From: Picochlorum sp. 'celeri'
Taxonomy: Eukaryota; Chlorophyta; Trebouxiophyceae
Assembly: GCA_010909725.1 (NCBI GenBank)
Contig: JAACMV010000010.1
Span: 1,133,178-1,197,177, forward strand
Reading direction: 5' to 3'
DNA: 64,000 nucleotides
Both the position numbers and the translations under genes were made by a program. The notes beneath the pieces are model-generated. The model did no database searches, had not been told where the DNA came from, and worked only from the letters and a program-made list of their open reading frames with translations. Below, one piece after another: positions 1 through 10,966 of the stretch; the stretch's first letter is position 1; every line of letters begins with the position of its first letter.

Positions 1-613
1 CTTGATCACCGAACTCATGCCAGCTGGAGACTTGTGGTCTGCGCTAGGGCGGAGGGATGGAACCCGCAGAGTGACCTGGTACCATGGAGGAATATATATA
101 GCCATGGATGTCGCTGCAGGACTCAACTATCTGCACGGGCGACGGGTGATACACTTGGACCTGAAGAGCTCCAACATTCTGCTTAGGGAATCCAGAAGAT
201 CAGAGAGCTCGTACGAAACGCAAACTGCAGAGGGCTATGATGTTGTGTATCGTGCCAAGATATCAGACGTCGGTCTTTCACGCATGGTTCCCATGTCCCA
301 CGAGTACATTGCCGCATTAGAAGCAACGGGCACATGGAACTGGTGCGCCCCAGAGGTCATTCTCTGCTCCAAATGTACGGCCGCAGCAGACATCTTCTCA
401 TACGGCATCGTCCTTTGGGAAATTTGTACAGGTGAAATACCTGTTCGAGGCTGTATGCGCCCAGTCAGAGTACCCGAGGAGTGCCCGCAGGAAGTGGCTG
501 ATCTGATTGATGCGTGTGTCAACTGTGACAATGGCAGGCAGCCAAGTGATAGGCCCACGGCAGCTGAGGCATTCGACATACTCCAGAAACTCCTTCAGAA
601 TAATACCAAATAA
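1..613 (+). CDS. Protein kinase, C-terminal part (5' end outside window)
   Basis: The reading frame is open from the window edge to TAA at 611-613, so the glycine loop and the VAIK lysine lie outside. What remains is the C-lobe of a serine/threonine or Tyr-kinase-like domain. The catalytic loop reads HLDLKSSN, with Leu in place of the usual Arg of HRD but the catalytic Asp, Lys and Asn kept. The metal-binding loop reads SDVG instead of DFG and keeps the Asp. The APE motif reads CAPEVI. The stretch IFSYGIVLWEICTGEIP is helix F of tyrosine-kinase-like kinases, of the kind common as Raf-like kinases in plants and algae. Domain identity is firm; substrate and pathway cannot be read. No frameshift is seen. 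Confidence 0.85.
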   Translation, partial: LITELMPAGDLWSALGRRDGTRRVTWYHGGIYIAMDVAAGLNYLHGRRVIHLDLKSSNILLRESRRSESSYETQTAEGYDVVYRAKISDVGLSRMVPMSHEYIAALEATGTWNWCAPEVILCSKCTAAADIFSYGIVLWEICTGEIPVRGCMRPVRVPEECPQEVADLIDACVNCDNGRQPSDRPTAAEAFDILQKLLQNNTK

Positions 614-651
614 ATTACAACAGTTGTAGTGAATATACTATTCAGAGTTTT

Positions 652-656
652 TGTAA
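652..656 (+). terminator. TGTAA poly(A)-type signal of the kinase gene
   Basis: TGTAA stands 39 bases past the kinase stop codon. TGTAA is the known chlorophyte polyadenylation signal. Confidence 0.5.
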
Positions 657-729
657 CATTTGAAATCCCTCGTCAACAGTCGTATTCTGCTGCACACAAG
701 TTCTAGAACAACTGCAATCCATTCCTTTC

Positions 730-2441
730 ATGGGTAGGAAGAGTTTAAAGAAAGATAGGGCGTATATTACTGCTTCTGAATGGAAGGAAGAGGGGGGTGG
801 GCACAAAGGCAGGCTGCAGGGAGCAAAAGCGACTTTTCGACGCCTTCCGTTCAACTGCTGTGCCATTAGCTTTAAACCAGTTGAAGATGCAGTGTGTACG
901 GATGATGGGACTGTGATGGACATTGTGAATGCCGTTCCGTATGTTCAGAAGTTTCGGAAGCATCCTAGGACTGGGGAACCACTGGAGCTCAAGGACCTGA
1001 TTCGAATCAAATTCCAGAAGAATTCGGACAATGAGATCTGCTGTCCTGTTCTCGGAAAGGTTTTCAACGATAACAGTCACATTGTAGCAATCAAAGGCAC
1101 AGGGAATGTGTATTCTTGGGAGGCTGTTCAAGAACTTTGCCTCAAGCCCAAGAACATGCGGGACCTGCTTACAGATGAGCCTTTTAAGAGGTCTGATATC
1201 ATTGAGATACAGGATCCCTCGGATTTGTCTGCGAAAAACTTTTCGAATTTTGACCATGTCAAGAACAATATATCTGTTGATGAATTAACAGGTGGAGAAC
1301 AGGATGCAAGGAGTGATATCAAGAGTGTCAGCAAAGACATTCAAAGGACTCTGTCTGCGCTTGGGAGAGGGAAGGCTGCAGATGTCAAAGAAAGCGAGAA
1401 AAGAGGGGAAAAGCAGACGGAATTATCTCAAGGACCCAAGACTGTGGATACAAGGCTCAAATCAGCGCCGAGGCATCGGGGTGATGTGGTCACATTCAAG
1501 CCTGGGGCAGCTACATGGGATACGACGGATGATCAACGCAACATAGGAACCTTTAACAAGAATGGTGGAAAGGTTATACCAAAGCCGTTCAGCGATAGAT
1601 ACGTGGCTTCTCATATAAGCACCGGTGCCACCTCCAAGTCATTCACCTCTACTGCTGTGGATGTGGCAACAACCAGTGAGCGAGACATGGTTCTGCAGCA
1701 ATTGCGACCAAAACAAAAGGGATACGCTCGAATGCACACCTCACATGGTGATATCAACATAGAATTGCACTGCGATATTGTACCGAAAGCATGTGAAAAT
1801 TTTCTCGCACTGGCGCAAGGGCACTATTACGATGGCACCAAGTTCCACAGGTTGATACCAAACTTTATGATACAAGGGGGCGACCCAACTGGCACTGGGA
1901 AAGGAGGATCCAGCGTGTTTGGTGACTGTTTTGAGGACGAATATGACTCTAGATTGGTACATGATGCACGGGGACAGCTGTCCATGGCAAACTCGGGACC
2001 CAATTCCAATGGATCACAATTCTTCATCTTGTTCAAGTCTGCAAGGCATCTGACTTTAAGCACACTGTTTTTGGAAGAGTCGTGGGTGGGTTCGACGTAC
2101 TTACAAAGATGGAACGTATACCTACAACAGATAATGATGTTCCTCTTGATGATATTGAAATTTTAGGCTTTACAGTCTTTGTCAACCCATACACAGAGCT
2201 ACTGCAGCAGCAGAAGGAAAAGAGGAGAAGCGAGAACAAGGGCCCCATGACCGTGAAGAGAGGATTGAATCGTTGGACGAGTTATGGGAGTAAAACCAGT
2301 GAACCTGGCGCAAATGGTGTTGGAATATATCTACGAGCAAAGACGCGAGATGGGCCAAAATCGTCAAGTGTACAATCATCAGGGCCTCTCCAAGAAGAAG
2401 AGACCGAGGTCACAACCCTAGGCAATTTTGACTCGTGGTGA
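730..2441 (+). CDS. PPIL2: PPIL2/CYP60-type U-box cyclophilin, with one frameshift
   Basis: This is a nuclear peptidyl-prolyl cis-trans isomerase of the spliceosome-associated PPIL2 family, which combines a U-box with a cyclophilin domain. Residues 1-130 match the family N-terminus ([28 protein letters not shown]). The cyclophilin domain starts near residue 335 and shows [19 protein letters not shown] with the catalytic Arg, then NSNGSQFFI. At about 2051 the frame shifts by one base. A GG read as G in the codons for His-Leu-Asp explains it, because the next frame continues directly with [14 protein letters not shown]. The gene then runs to TGA at 2439-2441. The position of the cyclosporin-contact Trp of CypA is not Trp here, which is usual in this family. 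It converges on the DUF4079 gene, 39 bases away. Confidence 0.9.
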
Positions 2442-2448
2442 CTGATTT

Positions 2449-2453
2449 TTACA
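2449..2453 (-). terminator. TGTAA poly(A)-type signal of the DUF4079 gene
   Basis: It reads TTACA on the plus strand, 28 bases past the DUF4079 stop and inside the 39-base gap to the convergent cyclophilin gene. Confidence 0.45.
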
Positions 2454-2475
2454 ATACAAAAGAATATCTCAATTT

Positions 2476-2480
2476 TGTAA
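2476..2480 (+). terminator. TGTAA poly(A)-type signal of the cyclophilin gene
   Basis: It lies 35 bases past the cyclophilin stop and abuts the last codon of the opposing DUF4079 gene, so the two transcripts overlap or end within a few bases of each other. Confidence 0.5.
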
Positions 2481-3019
2481 TCAAATGCTCAGACCAAGCT
2501 GCAGTCCCAGGGCAGCGTGCACAAAGAAAAGGGCCATGATGCCAGTTCCAAGGAAGGCATGCATGGTGCGAGCATTCGGGTCATCCTCAAAGAACAATGG
2601 CAGCATGGCCTGGAACGCCAGGCCAGAGAGACCCAGCATCCCGGTGACAAAATGAGAGCTCCCAAAAATATTTTCCCCTTGCATCAATAGGACATCATAC
2701 CTCCTAAAGCTCCAAGTGCAAAGAAGAATGCCATGCCCCCAGCCAGCTTTGGATGCATGTCAATGGCCTTTTGCTTCAACTTGATATCATCTGTCAGTCG
2801 AATCTGCCAACCGAGGTACAGAGCACCATACCCACCCATAGCGACAAGGACCACGGCCATATTCCCAGGGTGTCCCCAGTGAACTAGCCATTCGGGGAGG
2901 TCCAAGGTCTTGAAGAATTCCGCCTGTGGCTCCAAGAAGGCCCTCACCGGGTTGGCTGCACCAAGGGTCAGCAGGGCTGCAGGAGGTTTATCCACGTCAG
3001 ATAGCAAACAACAGCGCAA
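2481..3019 (-). CDS. DUF4079 plastid membrane protein, 5' end unresolved, one frameshift
   Basis: This is a member of the DUF4079 family, four-helix membrane proteins of cyanobacteria and plastids with no settled function. The first half (2684-3019) has two hydrophobic segments, one after [10 protein letters not shown] and one ending [11 protein letters not shown]. The second half (2481-2687) has two more, containing [17 protein letters not shown] and [17 protein letters not shown], with the conserved His residues. The halves are in different frames and join at about 2686, where one missing T (TT for TTT) gives a stop directly after MMSY. The open frame begins inside what looks like an intron end, so the transit peptide must lie on an upstream exon between about 3020 and 3200 that I could not fix. 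Confidence 0.75.
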
Positions 3020-3461
3020 TCAGACCCATTAAATCATAAACCTACATGGAATAGCGGTAGAATACAATGATACATCTCTCTTTCCAGAAACACGTGAATC
3101 AGCATTGTTGCGTTGGCATGGCCTCAGCCACATGTGGTCGAGAGGCAGCCAACCTTCCCAAAGGAGAGGATCTGAGCCACATTGTTGTCCCTGTCATCAT
3201 AATTCTGTTTAGTATAGATTGATTTACTGGGAAACCGTCAGGTGATGCTCTCAATCAGTCTATTGCACAGCAGCGATGCATCGGTCTGCTGTCACCATCA
3301 ACCCCATTGCCAATCCCAAGCCTGCAAGCAGCGGCAGAAAACTGTCTCAGTCGAATAATTCTCCCTTATATTAAATATTTGTTCAAATCATATATGTACA
3401 TTGTAAACCCTGTGAATAAAGAGTGATATTTGAACCTGGGAAACTAGAAAACTGGCCCAGC
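3020..3461. other. Gap: upstream sequence of DUF4079 and AMMECR1 genes
   Basis: The divergent genes on either side place their 5' regions here. The minus strand probably holds a first exon and transit peptide of the DUF4079 gene, with a possible intron donor gtaggt near 3045. No independent gene is seen. Confidence 0.3.
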
Positions 3462-4134
3462 ATGGCACAGCAACGTCTGGACGAATGTACCAAAACAAGG
3501 GAAATAGAAGCCCACATGCACCATGCTCTGTACTGTTTTGATGTATTGGCAAAGCATTTGAGGTGCGAAGAGCATGTGTGCCCAGCTGTGTCTGAGCAGT
3601 TGCAGAGGGCTGTAGGGGAGTATGCATGTCCCTTGTTTGTGACATGGAATAAGCAGGAAGATGGATATCATGACGGGAAGTACTCTCACGGGGCTGTATA
3701 GGGACATTTGCACACAGGATATCACCAAAGGGTTGGAGGAGTATGCCATTATTTCTGCTCTGCGGATTCTCGATTTCCTCCCATTTCTCAGACTGAATTA
3801 TCTGCATTATCATGCACTGTATCTCTGCTTCATTCTTTGAAGAGGGATCTTCATGGGATGACTGGGAGGTGGTACACATGGGGTTAGTATAATTCAGGCA
3901 TCCAAAGACCGGGTCCCGCCACTCAGCTACCTTTCCCCAGATGTAGCTGTGCAGATCATGGATGGATCATCGAACGACAATGAAACTTGATATCAAAATC
4001 TGGATGCCATTTGGGATGATATGCGTGAATTAGAGATATTATCGATCCTTCGGTTGGAACGATATCAGAGTAGCACATGCCATGTATCATACCAGGACTA
4101 TGTGCTGTTCTACTCAAGAAATCGTCACGTCTAG
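3462..4134 (+). CDS. AMMECR1: AMMECR1-domain protein, scattered over three frames
   Basis: Conserved AMMECR1 blocks appear in order on the plus strand but in changing frames. They are YCFDVLAKHL, CPLFVTWN, SRGCIGTFAHRISPKG, EEYAIISALR, LSCTVSLLHS, SWDDWEV, GVSIIQASKDRVPPLSYLSPDVAV and, at the end, LRLERYQSSTCHVSYQDYV before TAG at 4132-4134. The RGCIGTF motif is the family signature. Breaks lie near 3686, 3733, 3838, 3872 and around 4000-4030, and most fit loss of one base from a run of T or G. AMMECR1 proteins are widely conserved; their biochemical role is unclear. Start is placed at the ATG at 3462; a later Met at 3513 is possible. Either the sequence is error-rich here or the copy is a pseudogene. 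Order and spacing of all blocks argue for a real gene. Confidence 0.7.
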
Positions 4135-4148
4135 GTGTACTCAATGCA

Positions 4149-4153
4149 TTACA
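4149..4153 (-). terminator. TGTAA poly(A)-type signal of the 4259-4741 gene
   Basis: It reads TTACA on the plus strand, 105 bases past the stop at 4259. Confidence 0.4.
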
Positions 4154-4258
4154 ATTCTAGCAAAACAATAGCATAGTTTTCATGAATTTTTTCTTTCTAG
4201 TATTCAATGGACGCGTCGCACGACATGGCACACAAGGATGGCAAACTACATATTTGGA

Positions 4259-4741
4259 TCAGGTAGTTTGAGAAGAGATCATATGGTTTTTCATCGCGGT
4301 ATTCTCCGCCCTTAGACTCTGATACATTTCTGTCAGAGCACCAGCTTCCTCCTGTAAATTTGCTACTTCATCCAGCTTTGACACGATAATCTCCATATCT
4401 TCCAACATGGCTGGCTTTCTCACCCTACCACCCTTGGACAGGCCCCCATGCACGCCACCCTTCCTGCCACTGCCTCTCTTCTTCCTTCCTTGCTGCCCAC
4501 TGTATCCCATAGATTCCCCCACATCATCTCCCACAATGCCTAGCTCGTCCAGAAGCTCCTCAGTCTCGGCTCCTCCATTCTCCAAAGCCCTGAAATTAGG
4601 CTTTGCCACACTCCGACTGGAGCGCCGCGCCGGCTGCACTCTACCACTCGAACCAAACGTGCCCGCATCAGTCATCAAATCCATGCCTAGATCCTGTCCA
4701 CCACCACGACTGTCTCCAAGAGAAAAGCCTGCTTCGTTCAT
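4259..4741 (-). CDS. Uncharacterised basic protein with C-terminal coiled coil
   Basis: I do not recognise the family. The 160 residues start with a Gly/Ser-rich region. A basic patch (PARRSSRSVAKP) and a Lys/Arg/Gly-rich stretch (RKKRGSGRKGG, KGGRVRKP) follow, and the protein ends in a likely coiled coil from about residue 112 (MLEDMEIIVSKLDEVANLQE) to 155. The composition suggests a nuclear or nucleic-acid-associated protein; that is inference. An overlapping frame reaches upstream to 4865 and shares the junction NWRTLGNE, so the true N-terminus may lie there behind a frameshift. It is divergent to the MYB gene. Confidence 0.5.
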   Translation of the reverse strand: MNEAGFSLGDSRGGGQDLGMDLMTDAGTFGSSGRVQPARRSSRSVAKPNFRALENGGAETEELLDELGIVGDDVGESMGYSGQQGRKKRGSGRKGGVHGGLSKGGRVRKPAMLEDMEIIVSKLDEVANLQEEAGALTEMYQSLRAENTAMKNHMISSQTT

Positions 4742-4865
4742 TTCCCAATGTTCTCCAGTTTCCTTGAGCCTGTGGCTGCTTCTCTGGCAGCGACAGTCCG
4801 ATTATACAATTTGAACCCGTAGTATTCAATTTCAAAGACCTGCTTTGTCGTTGGGGTGCATTCAT

Positions 4866-5240
4866 CTACGAGGGGTGTCAAAGCACCTATCTCACCGTAA
4901 TAAGAGCATTTAAATATTCTCGAATTCTGTGTCCAGGTACCGAATTCAAAATTTCAAACCAAAAATCGAATTTCCATCCGCACTCTGTCTGTCTTTTATT
5001 ATGCATACACACATTTCGCATGTTCAAAATAACAATAGTATATTTAGCAGAAGAATCGAGGCAAATTCAAAGTTGAAATAACACGTGCACGACTTCAATC
5101 GAGTGCGGATCTGAGTTTGTTCGGGTTTCATGATTCCCTTCTCATTACGGAGTTTGTGATATTATTGTTGAGAAATTCGTAATCTAATAAGTTGTCGTGT
5201 TGATTGCTGATAACTACCGTCGGTATCGGCATATACCACC
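4866..5240. promoter_or_regulatory. Divergent intergenic region
   Basis: This is AT-rich sequence between a minus-strand gene and the plus-strand MYB gene, so it should hold both promoters. No clear TATA box or repeat is seen. Confidence 0.3.
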
Positions 5241-7356
5241 ATGGATGGTTCTCTTCGGCAGAGGGGCAGGCTCTTGGGGACCCTTCTTAGTAGAGAAGAG
5301 CGCACGTACCTGATGGATCATGGTCGAGCAAAGAAGAGGACTAGTACAAGTAATGGAAAGGTATGTGAGCCGATCGGCATGACGGATTTGCTGGATTCAA
5401 GTGAATGTTGGATTGAACAAATGTGTTGCTGTGTTGCAGAATGGTGTGTGGTCTGACGAGGAGGATCGATTGCTCGCGGAGATGGCAGAAGAAAGTGGAA
5501 TAAATGGTCCGAAGTTGCCAAGCATATATTGGTAAAACTGGTCAGCAGTGTGCTCAAAGGTGGAGGCACAGGGTGAATCAGATATCAAGCGTGATAAGTG
5601 GGATGCTCATGAGGATGAATTGTTAACGAATCTGGTGGCAAAGCATGGAATGCTTGGGCTGAAATTGCAAGGCATGTGCCTGGGAGGACGGATCAACGTG
5701 TATGGGGCGATGGAAGAGACATCTGGATCCGTCAATCCGGAGAGAAAAGTGGAGTGATGAAGAGGATGTCAAGCTGTGGCATTGTTTTCCAAGTATGACA
5801 ATGCGTGGAGTAGTATCAGCAAGGCGATGCGCGGGAAGAACTCCACAACAGTGTAGAACGAGGTGGCACAATCTGAAGAGCTCGTTTCATGACCAAGCGC
5901 AAGGAAGATATACAAAAGGTGGATATGGAGGCTCTGGAGGCACTATTGGCTCAGCACGAGCGTTCTCTGTCAGCGGCGCGAGAGTCTGCAATGGGGCAAA
6001 AGGATGAAAAAATAGAAGGAGTAGGATACAGAAAAAGCGAAAGCGCGGAAGGCCAGCAAAGAGCGAGGGCAGAATGGGAGATTCAGGGACTGACGTTCGC
6101 GGGAGGATGCGTGGCAGGCCTCGCAGGAGGACCATGGTATCGCATATTGAGACGAGGAGTTTATCATTTTTGGATTGCATGAAAGTTGCTGGAAGTAGGA
6201 GAAGTAGAAGTTCATGTCGCAGAGGAGACTGAATTTTGAGTCAACAAGACACATGCTGAAGATGTTGAAGGACGGCGAGGAATCTCAATCAGACCACGCC
6301 CTGGGCCAATTTGATGATTGTGTGCTGCAACCATGGAGTGCAGCAAAAGCAAATGGTAGGAATAATATTGCTCTGAACAATTTGAGATGGGAAGAGAATG
6401 GCGAAGATGATGGAGAGATCATGTTGCCCATCAACAAGGCAAATATGATGGTGTGTGTGAGCCCTTTCCCCAATAAACACTCCTACGAGTCAGTAGTAGC
6501 AAACGATGCGACGCCTCCCAAACCAAAGTCTAAACGGGAGGTTGGATGCTCACCATGTACCTTCTCCCCTGAGGCAAAACCCATATGCCATAGATACCTA
6601 CAGTGGAGAGAGTTTCCTGGGGATTGAAGATCTGATGGGCAGCAAAACTCCTCTTTCGGCATTGAGACATGCGCCAAAGTCATGCTTCTCTCCCGCTCTA
6701 GCAGATTTGCTGAAATCTCCTCCAAATAATCACGATATGTCACACGTGAAGTCGATAGAATTTCAGGGATTTGGTTCACCTGCAGCTCATTACAATCGAG
6801 CCGGACAACTTTGGGGCCAAGAAACACCCAGCAGAGACTTCTCCGAGGTCGTGAGATGCCTAGATGCAGACATTGAATTTGCCTGCGAACGTGCTCCAAA
6901 CGGAGACTTCACAGGAAACGATGGTGTGCAATGCATGAGACGAACAGGGCACATCCAGAAAGTGCTCCCCTGTTCACCCCAGTGGCATGGCCATGCCATT
7001 TCATGCCGTTGACAGCACGCCAAACATGGCTCATGGCTCTGTTATGATGAAGGGCAATAACCACGAGATATCTGTAGTAGAATCGATCCCAACGAGGTAT
7101 GTGGCCGTGGAATCCACAGATCAGAGTGAGACTGCCAAGCTTTTGCCAGTCAGACTCCTGCCGTCATCACAACATCCGAACAACTCCCACCTTTCGGGTT
7201 GGAGAGGGGATCTAAAAGACTATTGGAACACTTCAAAATAAAGCCACGTTGGTGCCTGTCCATTCGAATCATCAGCAGGACACATTAAAGAGGAGGGCTA
7301 GACGCCTGAGTAGTGCCATGGTGCGCATGTCCCTCACACTCTGTTGGAAAGTATAA
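5241..7356 (+). CDS. Three-repeat MYB transcription factor with AT-hooks, multiple frameshifts
   Basis: The start ATG sits in a good context (CACCATGG). A 79-base intron at 5361-5439 (GTATGT...TTGCAG) splits codons cleanly before NGVWSDEEDRLLAEM, the start of repeat 1. Repeat 2 shows KWDAHEDELLTNLVAKHG and repeat 3 REKWSDEEDVKLW, each closing with the third-helix pattern (GRTPQQCRTRWHN in repeat 3). Single-base slips lie near 5500, 5536, 5650, 5705, 5783 and 5838. Downstream, one frame carries two AT-hook cores RGRP at 6044-6055 and 6110-6121 in Arg-rich sequence. The long C-terminal region includes LMGSKTPLSALRHAP and SPALADLLKSPP, reminiscent of the Ser/Pro-rich tail of cell-cycle 3R-MYBs. 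One frame stops at 7241; another can run to TAA at 7354-7356. A nuclear DNA-binding role is clear; a cell-cycle role is inference. Confidence 0.75.
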
Positions 7357-7699
7357 TGTTTATCTCGAAGAATAGCATCTAGTTCAACTTGATGAGTCTA
7401 GTATATTTGAGTATGTGAAGAGAAACACCGTGTGATGCATCAAAAGCGTTCGTCCCATGTCTGCCAGAGTCTAGAGACCAAGTCTGCATGGGCAAAATTT
7501 TGAATTACAAATCGCGCTTGGAAACTGCCCTCGTGGGCCATACTGAATGCTTTATGCAATTATTAGGGATACTTGTAGTCATTTCGCTTCTGAAGGTTGT
7601 CCAACGGCAGTAGTGACAAGAGTCTTGTTTTGAAAAGTAACAATCCCTCGGGGTGATTGATACGATTGTAGCAACAGTCCTGTATGCCCAATATTTGCT
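7357..7699. other. Gap with no recognised feature
   Basis: Nothing coding is convincing here. It probably holds the 3' UTR of the MYB gene and the promoter of the PHD gene. Confidence 0.3.
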
Positions 7700-9322
7700 A
7701 TGATCTGCGAAGAAGATCCGAACGAGGACCTTTGCGGGGTCTGTGACAAGGTGCGGAGACCTCATCTGCTGTGATAGCTGTCCCCTCGCTTTCCACGCTG
7801 GATGCATCGGATATCGTACGTGCTGATGGTTTTAATATTCATAATTTGAACATAGTTGTCCATGTGGTTGGGAATATGACATAATTTGGGATTTCTTTTG
7901 CACTGCGAGGATTGGGAATTTCAAAAGATGACGAGCCCTGGTACTGCTGGGCAGTTCCAAACGGAAGGAAAGCCATTCACACGCGATGATAGAGCATACA
8001 TATGCCTTATGCCGGGAGATGCAGTGTATGTGGCCAGAGATGGTAGTCTTGGGGAGTATGCCTTGTTTCCTTTTTGATGAAGGTGTCTCGGAGAATATGA
8101 TGAGAATTACCAATGTTTCCACTGTGCGTTGGTTTTGCATAGTTGTCTCTCGTTGATATGATATTATTCGTTACTTTTTGTTTGGTCTTGTATGCAGGAC
8201 GCGCAGGAAGAGATCAGGCTGTCGAGTCCGAGGATTTGGAGAGTTCCACTGCGCAGGGATATTTATTGAGCTGGCGACAGCTTCTTCCCCACATTTCACA
8301 GGATCGCAATCGACTTGAGTAAAAGAGATGAAATCAAAGGTTTTAGAGAGTCGTAAAAGGAAAGAGTATCTCGACAGTAGAATCTCCAGAGGAGACAGTC
8401 CGCCCAGAAGCCACAAGGAGCACCAGAACAGAAAGCATAGCACAGCGAGCGATGCATACATCAGAAGATAGATGGAAATTGTCGGAAGCATAAGAAGAAG
8501 AGACTGATTCTCCTATGGAAACGATCAGGAGGCGCCCTCAGACTCCCAGGAAATGCCAGAGGATACTGTCAAGGGTAACACAGATGGCAAGAAATCTTCT
8601 ATTCGTAACATCAACACGGGATTCAAAACAGGCTCGAGTACGGAGAAGCGCCGAGTCAAAAGAAATTAGAAAGTCTCCAATGTCCGATGACGGAGCAGAC
8701 AGCAGTGCTCAGTGGCCTTGCAAACCTGGGATCAAAGAAAGAAACCCAGTCCCAACAGTGCACAAATGTGTCAATCCCATCAAGTCCTGGCGAGCATTGC
8801 AGGTAACAGATGCCCTGCGGACACTAACTGCGGGAGATAGGATTGGAGATTTGGGCCAATGCTACCAAAAATCTCCAGGGGGATGGGTCGGTGGCACTGT
8901 GTGTGATCTATCCATTCTCAACTCTGGAGAATCTGCTCCATATTTTGCATTTATTTTGGCAAGGCTTGATAGCCTACGCGTAGCGTTTGATGGAGAGTGC
9001 TACTTGGAATGGAGGCCTTTGGCTGTTAAAAAGTTCCTTCGAGCGATGCCCCTGCCTATCAAATGCAAGTGAGAATACCATCTTCTCAACCCAGGGAGAC
9101 AGCTTTACCACAGGAGACAGGGTCGAGGCGCTCATCGATCATGTTTGGTGTCCCGGGACAATCACTGCGATCGGAGAACATTTGTGCAACATAATGTTTG
9201 ATTGTCCGGCCTTGGACAAAGACAATACGCGTGTCAACCATTGCCTGACTTTTGTCCGGAGGGCGCATGGTCTCGAAGACCCACTTCTATGGAATGCTAA
9301 AGGAATTCCCAACAATTCATAG
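7700..9322 (+). CDS. PHD-finger protein with two Tudor/Agenet-like modules
   Basis: From the ATG at 7700 the protein reads MICEEDPNEDLCGVCD, then in the next frame LICCDSCPLAFHAGCIGY, which is the Cys4-His-Cys core of a PHD finger. Two single-base losses from G runs near 7735 and 7755 explain the shift. A likely intron follows (GTACGT near 7816 to TAG near 7854). Further on are EPWYC and a short module MPGDAVYVARDG near 8015. Two later segments, AGDRIGDL...WVGGTVCDL near 8840-8910 and TGDRVEALIDHVWCPGTITAIGEHLCNIMFD near 9107-9210, have the spacing of Tudor/Agenet-type barrels. A chromatin-reader role follows from these families. The region from 8170 to 8515 is compositionally coding but its frame is uncertain. 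Confidence 0.55.
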
Positions 9323-9404
9323 ATATACTGTCTTTGGCAGGCCTGCCGGAAAGATATATAGTTTTTACTAAAGATATGCTTCCAGAAAAGAAGAAGAAAA
9401 TGCA

Positions 9405-9409
9405 TGTAA
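9405..9409 (+). terminator. TGTAA poly(A)-type signal of the PHD gene
   Basis: It lies 83 bases past the stop at 9322, just before the convergent Prp19 stop. Confidence 0.4.
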
Positions 9410-9428
9410 GCCAGAACATAGTGTTGTG

Positions 9429-10966
9429 TTACATAACGCATGAAAATACTCGTAAATTGTGATCTGATGCTCCAACAAACAATTCCTTTGCATCTGAGCC
9501 CATGCCACCGAGTGCACTCCCTTTTTAGGAAAATCTGAAATCTGTTTTAAAACAGACCAACCAGTCTTAACACCATACACAGAGACGCCTGCACCCCCAA
9601 CTGCCAAGATTGACCGCTGTAGTCAAACGAGACACATGTTGCAACCCGTCCCCTTTGGCTCAAGTGACTGAATACTCTTGAGCTTACGGAGATCCCAATA
9701 CTTTCACACCATCTTCAGCCGCAGATGCCATATAATATCCATTTTCTGAAAATGAAATAGACTTGATGGCAACCGGAATGATCAACAAAAGGATGCTACA
9801 GGCTTTTGATTTCGAGCTTCCCAGATTTTGATATCTGCCTGCTCCGAACCTGTGCAGTATATCAGTCCATCAGGATGCAATGCTGCGGCGGAATACGCAG
9901 ATGGTGGTTCTGCTTCATCAACTCCTACGCGCACAAGTCGCTCTTGCCTCTCCAAATCAAACATACACCAGGATCCATCCCCAGCAGCCGAGAAAAAAGT
10001 AGTCATCTGTTGGGTGCACTTGGACGGAAACCACCTCTGCAGATTTTGCCTTTTTCGAGGATTTTGACTGCACCACATCTGCGTGTTCAATAACTGCTTG
10101 ACAGTTGTATGATGACTGTGTGTCATCCTCAGCTTGCCACAACCGCACTGTCCCATCACCTGAGCAGGATAGCCATTTCCCAGATTTTTTCACATACTGT
10201 ACATCAGTGACCCTTTTATCATGACCTTTGAGGACAATCCCTGCAGAAATATTGGTTGTATCTACTATATGCACCGTCGAATCTGCACCTGCTGTTGCCA
10301 CAAGAGATCTGTCAGGGCACACAGCAATAGACAAGATGCCTCCCTTCCTGGTTGCATGCACAGGAAAAGCACCCTGCGATTCGAGTTCTCAATATCTTCC
10401 ATAGAAGCCACAGTATCTGAAATCTTCCTATCCTTTCGCTTCACGCTCAATGCTTTGCTGGTCTTGGTCATGGCATCAATCACAGCTGCATCCAATGCCA
10501 TCCTGGCCTTCTTCTGAGGATTTTCCCCAGCGCCCTCGTCGTCGCGCTCTTGAACTGAACTCTTCTTCTCACTAACTTTCCAACCGCTTTCTATACTCTT
10601 CTCTCTCCCGTATCAACCGCGCAATGACCCTGGTTGCCGCATCCTGTTGGTACAAGGCATGGCTGAGCTCTTGCCTCGTCTCTTGCAAGCTCTTCCTCGT
10701 CTGATACAACTCCAACACTACTGAATCCCATTCATTTTGCAGCAATGTCAGCAGACCAGGCACTGAGCATGCACTCTCTGGCTGGATACCTGTGTATTCC
10801 CTCCCTGGACTTCCACCAAGTCGTCAACATCAAGAATCTCGTTCGTCACTGGGCACAAACCCGTATCCTTGATCACCTTTACTATCAATTTTTTCTCAAA
10901 GATATGCCCTGTCTTTTTTGATACCACGGGCTGTTTCGCCACAGTCCCTGAGATGGAGCACAGCAT
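9429..10966 (-). CDS. PRP19: Prp19 splicing factor and U-box ubiquitin ligase, multiple frameshifts
   Basis: The N-terminus [20 protein letters not shown] with [22 protein letters not shown] is the Prp19 U-box. The next frame gives [17 protein letters not shown] and [20 protein letters not shown], the conserved tetramerisation coiled coil. WD40 blades follow in order: [75 protein letters not shown], then GVHSVAWA and, in another frame, [15 protein letters not shown] before the stop at 9429. Prp19 is the core of the NineTeen complex in the spliceosome. At least four one-base slips separate the blocks (near 10790, 10350, 10010 and 9500). No intron is needed to join them. The gene is divergent from ribosomal uL30. 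Confidence 0.9.
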
